This document shows, one piece after another, positions 15,275 to 17,737 of a DNA stretch of 17,737 nt; the stretch's first letter is position 1, and each line of letters starts with the position of its first letter. A program made the position numbers and the translations under genes. This DNA comes from JBHHZJ01 sp046758005 (GTDB lineage: Bacteria; Pseudomonadota; Alphaproteobacteria; Kiloniellales; J153): assembly GCA_046758005.1 (NCBI GenBank), contig JBHHZJ010000074.1, positions 1 through 17,737 of the forward strand. The letters run 5' to 3'. Below the pieces are notes generated by a model. The model did no database searches. It was not told the origin of the DNA and saw only the letters and a list, made by a program, of their open reading frames with translations.

Positions 15275-15988
15275 GTGACCAAGCTGCATAACGACGGGTT
15301 CCGGAAGCACTTGCCCGCGATGAAACTGCTGGATACGGCCCGACGACTGGTCTCGACCCATGCCCGAGGTCGCGCTGCGGCAGATCAAGGCCGCGTATCG
15401 CCACTCGGTGTTAAGCAAGAAACGCTCAGGCTCAATCCGGACGGATCCCTGGTCTCCCTCGAGGCGGGAAGCTGGTTCGTTTGCTTTGTCCCTCCGATCG
15501 ACAAGCAATGGTGGCATCGTTTCGTCCCTTCGAATCACAAGCATGTCTTCGCCCTGCGGCCAGAACGTGAAGGCGAATGGACGGTGTTCGAGCCCTGGTG
15601 GACGCGGCTGCTCGTGGCCACCATCACCACGGAGCAAGCGGTCAAGTTCCTGCGCTGGGGAGCGCACGGTGACGTTCTGCTGGTTCGCGAAGCGGTCCCG
15701 GGCCGCTCCAGCCAACTGCGGGGGATGATGACCTGCGCTGCCCTGGCGGCACATATGCTTGGTCGAACGTATTTCGTATGGACACCGCACCAGCTGTACC
15801 GCCGGCTGATTCGCGAGCCGAACATCTGCCGAGTGGACGCATCGGCCCTTTTGCAGCGGGGACTGGGAGATTTGACAAAGACGGCCTCGCGAGCAATCTG
15901 GGCCTGTGATGATTGCATGCCGGGCCAGCGTAGGCGGGCAACAGGAGCTGCCAAGCCTTTCTGCATGAAATGCGGCCGGGATCTTTGA
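15275..15988 (+). CDS. Hypothetical protein resembling a phage-associated family, with C-terminal Cys4 cluster
   Basis: The frame encodes up to 237 residues. The central part (about 66-178) looks real and conserved in style: WFVCFVPP, KQWWHRF, HKHVFALRP, WTVFEPWW, GMMTCAALAAHMLGRTYFVWTPHQLYRRL. This resembles small uncharacterised proteins, some from phage regions, with a His...Asp/Glu-Pro...Cys...TPWQLYR pattern; I do not know their function. The C-terminus has two CxxC pairs, Cys211/Cys214 and Cys230/Cys233, spaced like a zinc ribbon. The start is uncertain: GTG 15275 has its GGGAGG directly against it, and ATG 15320 lacks a clear site. The N-terminal ~60 residues are low-quality sequence, so the true start may be later or the 5' end may be damaged. 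Confidence 0.6.
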   Translation: MTKLHNDGFRKHLPAMKLLDTARRLVSTHARGRAAADQGRVSPLGVKQETLRLNPDGSLVSLEAGSWFVCFVPPIDKQWWHRFVPSNHKHVFALRPEREGEWTVFEPWWTRLLVATITTEQAVKFLRWGAHGDVLLVREAVPGRSSQLRGMMTCAALAAHMLGRTYFVWTPHQLYRRLIREPNICRVDASALLQRGLGDLTKTASRAIWACDDCMPGQRRRATGAAKPFCMKCGRDL

Positions 15989-16161
15989 CCGTTGTTGTCT
16001 GTTGTCGCGTCCGGGGCCGAATAAAATTCGACCGCTCGGTCATTGGTTGCCCGCACCCGCGCAACGCTGCGCCGGAAGGAATGACAAGGCCAACCGGTTC
16101 GTCGGGAGCGTTCTCGCCAAGCGCGGCGAAATTCCTCGATCGGCAGGCTTCGGGGACCCGG

Positions 16162-16752
16162 TCAGGCCACCTTCATCTCACGGCGATCGAAGACAACCGC
16201 GGATGGCACCCGCCGGAGAATCAGCGCGAACAACCGGTCGAAATTCTTCCGCCGCTTGGTGCCGAGAAGCGGATTGCTATCCTGCTCGAACGCGGAATTG
16301 GTTTCATCCCAATCGTTCTTACTGAGCACCTGTAGGGCGAGTGGCAGAACCGTCCTCTCTTCCCGTCGCATGTGCTCTCGCTCATGGCACGCAAGATTTC
16401 TCGCAGCGTAGCAATACCACCCACGAGCGGCGGGGCGAGCGATATAGGTTTCCAGCGATTGCCGCAGCTCGCTTATGCGGTCCAGCCCTTCCACATGGTC
16501 GGCGCAGAGCTTATCGAGAATCCGGGCGGAGTCCGGGCTGCGGAGGCGGATCGCTTTGAAAAAGTAGTCTTCCTCCTTCGGGTGGTGAAACGTTGCCGGG
16601 AAACTCTCGACATAGTCGAGGAGCAGGAGCAGAAGATCGAAATCGGGCCTCCACGTTTCCCTGTACAACGCCGTCGAGAGGTTATGCAGGCACCGCATCA
16701 CAAGATCGATCTCGTAGTGTTCGCTGCGGATGATACGGTAAGCTAACGTCAT
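16162..16752 (-). CDS. Hemerythrin HHE-domain protein
   Basis: This 196-residue protein has the four-helix hemerythrin layout with candidate di-iron ligands in order: His12 in SEHYEID, His56/His57 and Glu60/Glu61 in FHHPKEED, His86 in DHVEGL, and His123/His127 with Glu131/Glu132 in CHEREHMRREER. Such cytoplasmic proteins bind O2 or NO or reduce peroxide. A tail of about 50 residues (about 147-196) follows the domain, with basic KRRKNFDRLFALILRR, possibly a small extra domain. The start is ATG 16752 with AGGA nine bases upstream. It lies downstream of the SPW gene on the same strand, with 145 bases between them, and is convergent with the preceding plus-strand gene. Confidence 0.88.
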   Translation of the reverse strand: MTLAYRIIRSEHYEIDLVMRCLHNLSTALYRETWRPDFDLLLLLLDYVESFPATFHHPKEEDYFFKAIRLRSPDSARILDKLCADHVEGLDRISELRQSLETYIARPAARGWYCYAARNLACHEREHMRREERTVLPLALQVLSKNDWDETNSAFEQDSNPLLGTKRRKNFDRLFALILRRVPSAVVFDRREMKVA

Positions 16753-16847
16753 GATCTGTGTTCCTCGAACGCTCCAAATTCTTGTCCCGGAACTGATCCG
16801 GGTCGCGCCACCAGCCTAGCTCCGCGCCAGGTCCAGTGCCGGGCGGA

Positions 16848-16875
16848 GCCAGGGACGGCATGTGCCGCCCCTGGC
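16848..16875. terminator. Hairpin between SPW and hemerythrin genes
   Basis: GCCAGGG pairs with CCCTGGC, then an A-C mismatch, then CGGCA pairs with TGCCG around a two-base turn. It begins just beyond the SPW stop codon on the minus strand. There is no T-run. It may attenuate or end SPW transcription before the hemerythrin gene, or stabilise the SPW mRNA. Confidence 0.4.
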
Positions 16876-16897
16876 GTCGGATCACCCGTATCCTGGG

Positions 16898-17284
16898 TCA
16901 TGCGTGCTTTGCCGGGCCTTGCGACGTGCCTTGCGGCGGGGCGATTGCCAAGCCGGCCAGGACCACGACGAGCGCGCCCACGATGACCGCGTTCCACATC
17001 AGCAGGGCCGAAGAGCTGAACCCCAGCACCCATGGCGAGACGAATAGCCAGGCGCCAAGTGCCAGGTTGGTCCACTCTTCCCAGGCCTGGAAGGCTAAGA
17101 GCGCCGCCACGGCCAAGGCTGCGACGGCGATGCCGACAATGTACAGGCTCCACATCGCCGCGTTGTTAGCCGCCATATCCGTGGCCTCGGCGCCCGTTGC
17201 CATGGTGTGCTGCAGGACCCACGGTGAAGCGAAGATCCACAGGCCTAGTACCAAGTTGCCCCAGTCTTGCCAGCGTTTACTCAT
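16898..17284 (-). CDS. SPW-repeat membrane protein
   Basis: This 128-residue protein has two copies of the SPW repeat. Copy one reads WQDWGNLVLGLWIFASPWVL (Ser20-Pro21-Trp22). Copy two reads WEEWTNLALGAWLFVSPWVL (Ser83-Pro84-Trp85). Each repeat holds a pair of membrane segments, giving four in total (about 8-25, 45-65, 72-90, 94-114). ATG 17284 has an excellent ribosome-binding site (AAGGAGG). SPW proteins are inner-membrane proteins of unknown function that often occur near stress genes; here the neighbour on the same strand is a hemerythrin protein. Confidence 0.92.
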   Translation of the reverse strand: MSKRWQDWGNLVLGLWIFASPWVLQHTMATGAEATDMAANNAAMWSLYIVGIAVAALAVAALLAFQAWEEWTNLALGAWLFVSPWVLGFSSSALLMWNAVIVGALVVVLAGLAIAPPQGTSQGPAKHA

Positions 17285-17630
17285 GATTGGCCTCCTTCAT
17301 ATGCCATAGCCTGGCAGATGGACCGCCAAGACATGACATAGACATTGGGTGGCAATTGTGGCGGACCTTCGGCGGGTCGCTCGCCATTTGGTAACTGAAC
17401 GCAACTCGCGCCCAGATTGTTACCGTCTGTTACAAATTTTCCGTCCTGGATCGGTGTGCCGGCACGGTTCCCCGTTCCTGGATTTCTCTCCACTCGCCAT
17501 GGTCAAAGTGAGGGTTGTCGGCCTTATCTGGGCCCCACCCAATCCGTCTTCTCGGGGCCGCGCCGACGCACTGCCCGGAAAAGGAATTTGTCGGAACGCG
17601 ACCATGTGAGCATCTGCCCGGCAAGAATTT
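17285..17630. other. Non-coding or decayed region upstream of the SPW gene
   Basis: I see no credible gene here. Several frames stay open on both strands, but none has a recognisable domain or good start, and they overlap each other, as expected for GC-rich non-coding DNA. The part next to 17284 should carry the SPW promoter on the minus strand. GGTAAC at 17390-17395 and GTTACC at 17419-17424 form a wide inverted repeat, with another GTTAC at 17429-17433, a weak candidate for a regulator site. From about 17430 to 17630 the minus-strand frame continues from the aldolase fragment but without family similarity. Confidence 0.35.
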
Positions 17631-17737
17631 TCCGACACCTCCGCGTCCGCCCTCGGGCACGTATGTCATGCTCGCGACGATCGCCCGCGCTTCGGCCGCG
17701 TTGCCGACCATGGGCGCCATGATCCCCTCGGCGCCCA
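17430..17737 (-). pseudogene. HpcH/HpaI aldolase-family fragment, cut by window edge and broken at its 3' side
   Basis: Reading leftward from the window edge, the frame gives GAEGIMAPMVGNAAEARAIV followed by a TYVPEGGRG segment. This is the core of HpcH/HpaI (HHED-type) class II aldolases, which split hydroxy-keto acids, and matches the GIMAPMV, EEAR and YPPEGxRG signature. Family members continue for well over 100 residues beyond this point. Here similarity ends at about 17631, and the remaining 66 residues to the stop at 17430 look unrelated. The gene therefore seems truncated by a deletion or insertion. Its 5' part lies outside the window. Confidence 0.6.

Noticed and set aside
14869..15282. 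Minus-strand frame in the gap before the phage-like gene
   Set aside because: It partly overlaps the TPR gene's end and has no recognisable domain; it was considered as a mobile-element remnant but there is no supporting motif or terminal repeat.
15086..15790. 234-residue minus-strand frame overlapping the phage-like protein
   Set aside because: The plus-strand frame has the patterned aromatic and Cys motifs; the minus frame is proline/arginine-rich without a domain.

Overview
The window looks like a GC-rich proteobacterial chromosome segment, most probably from an alphaproteobacterium (Rhodospirillales-like). The reasons are the strong GC bias at third codon positions, a PleC/DivJ-type histidine kinase core, a TPR protein that begins MNRRERRR and ends in a 2OG-Fe(II) oxygenase-like domain, and an acyl-CoA ligase of the alphaproteobacterial long-chain/dicarboxylate type. 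This assignment is inference from protein style. No rRNA, tRNA, CRISPR array or intact insertion sequence was seen.

Left part (118-3406): a LysR regulator is read leftward. A rightward gene set diverges from it: a YfcG-like glutathione transferase, a short-chain dehydrogenase/reductase (SDR), an AhpD/carboxymuconolactone-decarboxylase-like protein and the first ~20 codons of a second SDR. This is a typical LysR-controlled redox or electrophile-stress cassette, but it is decaying. The AhpD-like gene carries an apparent one-base deletion near 2708, the second SDR is cut to 30 codons, and the intact SDR has Pro where the catalytic Tyr of YxxxK is expected.

Middle-left (3802-5948): an AMP-forming acyl-CoA ligase overlaps an SCP2 sterol/acyl-carrier protein gene by ATGA, giving a two-gene lipid-activation operon that ends in a strong inverted repeat. 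A soluble GAF-PAS-histidine kinase faces it on the minus strand (6050-7786).

Centre (8121-13022), the most interesting part: three overlapping genes. They encode a D-Ala-D-Ala-ligase-like ATP-grasp enzyme with a rebuilt substrate loop, an 825-residue protein that joins two predicted extracytoplasmic sensor-like domains to a complete MFS transporter, and a secreted ABC_sub_bind-type periplasmic binding protein with no ABC permease or ATPase nearby. The kinase gene diverges from this operon across a 334-base intergenic region. A reasonable but unproven reading is a sense-and-transport module for a small ligated metabolite (peptide-like or amino-acid-derived), with the binding protein feeding the sensor half of the transporter.

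Right part (13273-17737): a nine-repeat TPR protein with a C-terminal 2OG-Fe(II) oxygenase-like domain; a protein resembling a hypothetical family I associate with phage regions, with a C-terminal four-cysteine cluster; a hemerythrin-domain protein and a two-repeat SPW membrane protein, both on the minus strand; and at the right edge a short piece of an HpcH/HpaI aldolase whose similarity stops abruptly.
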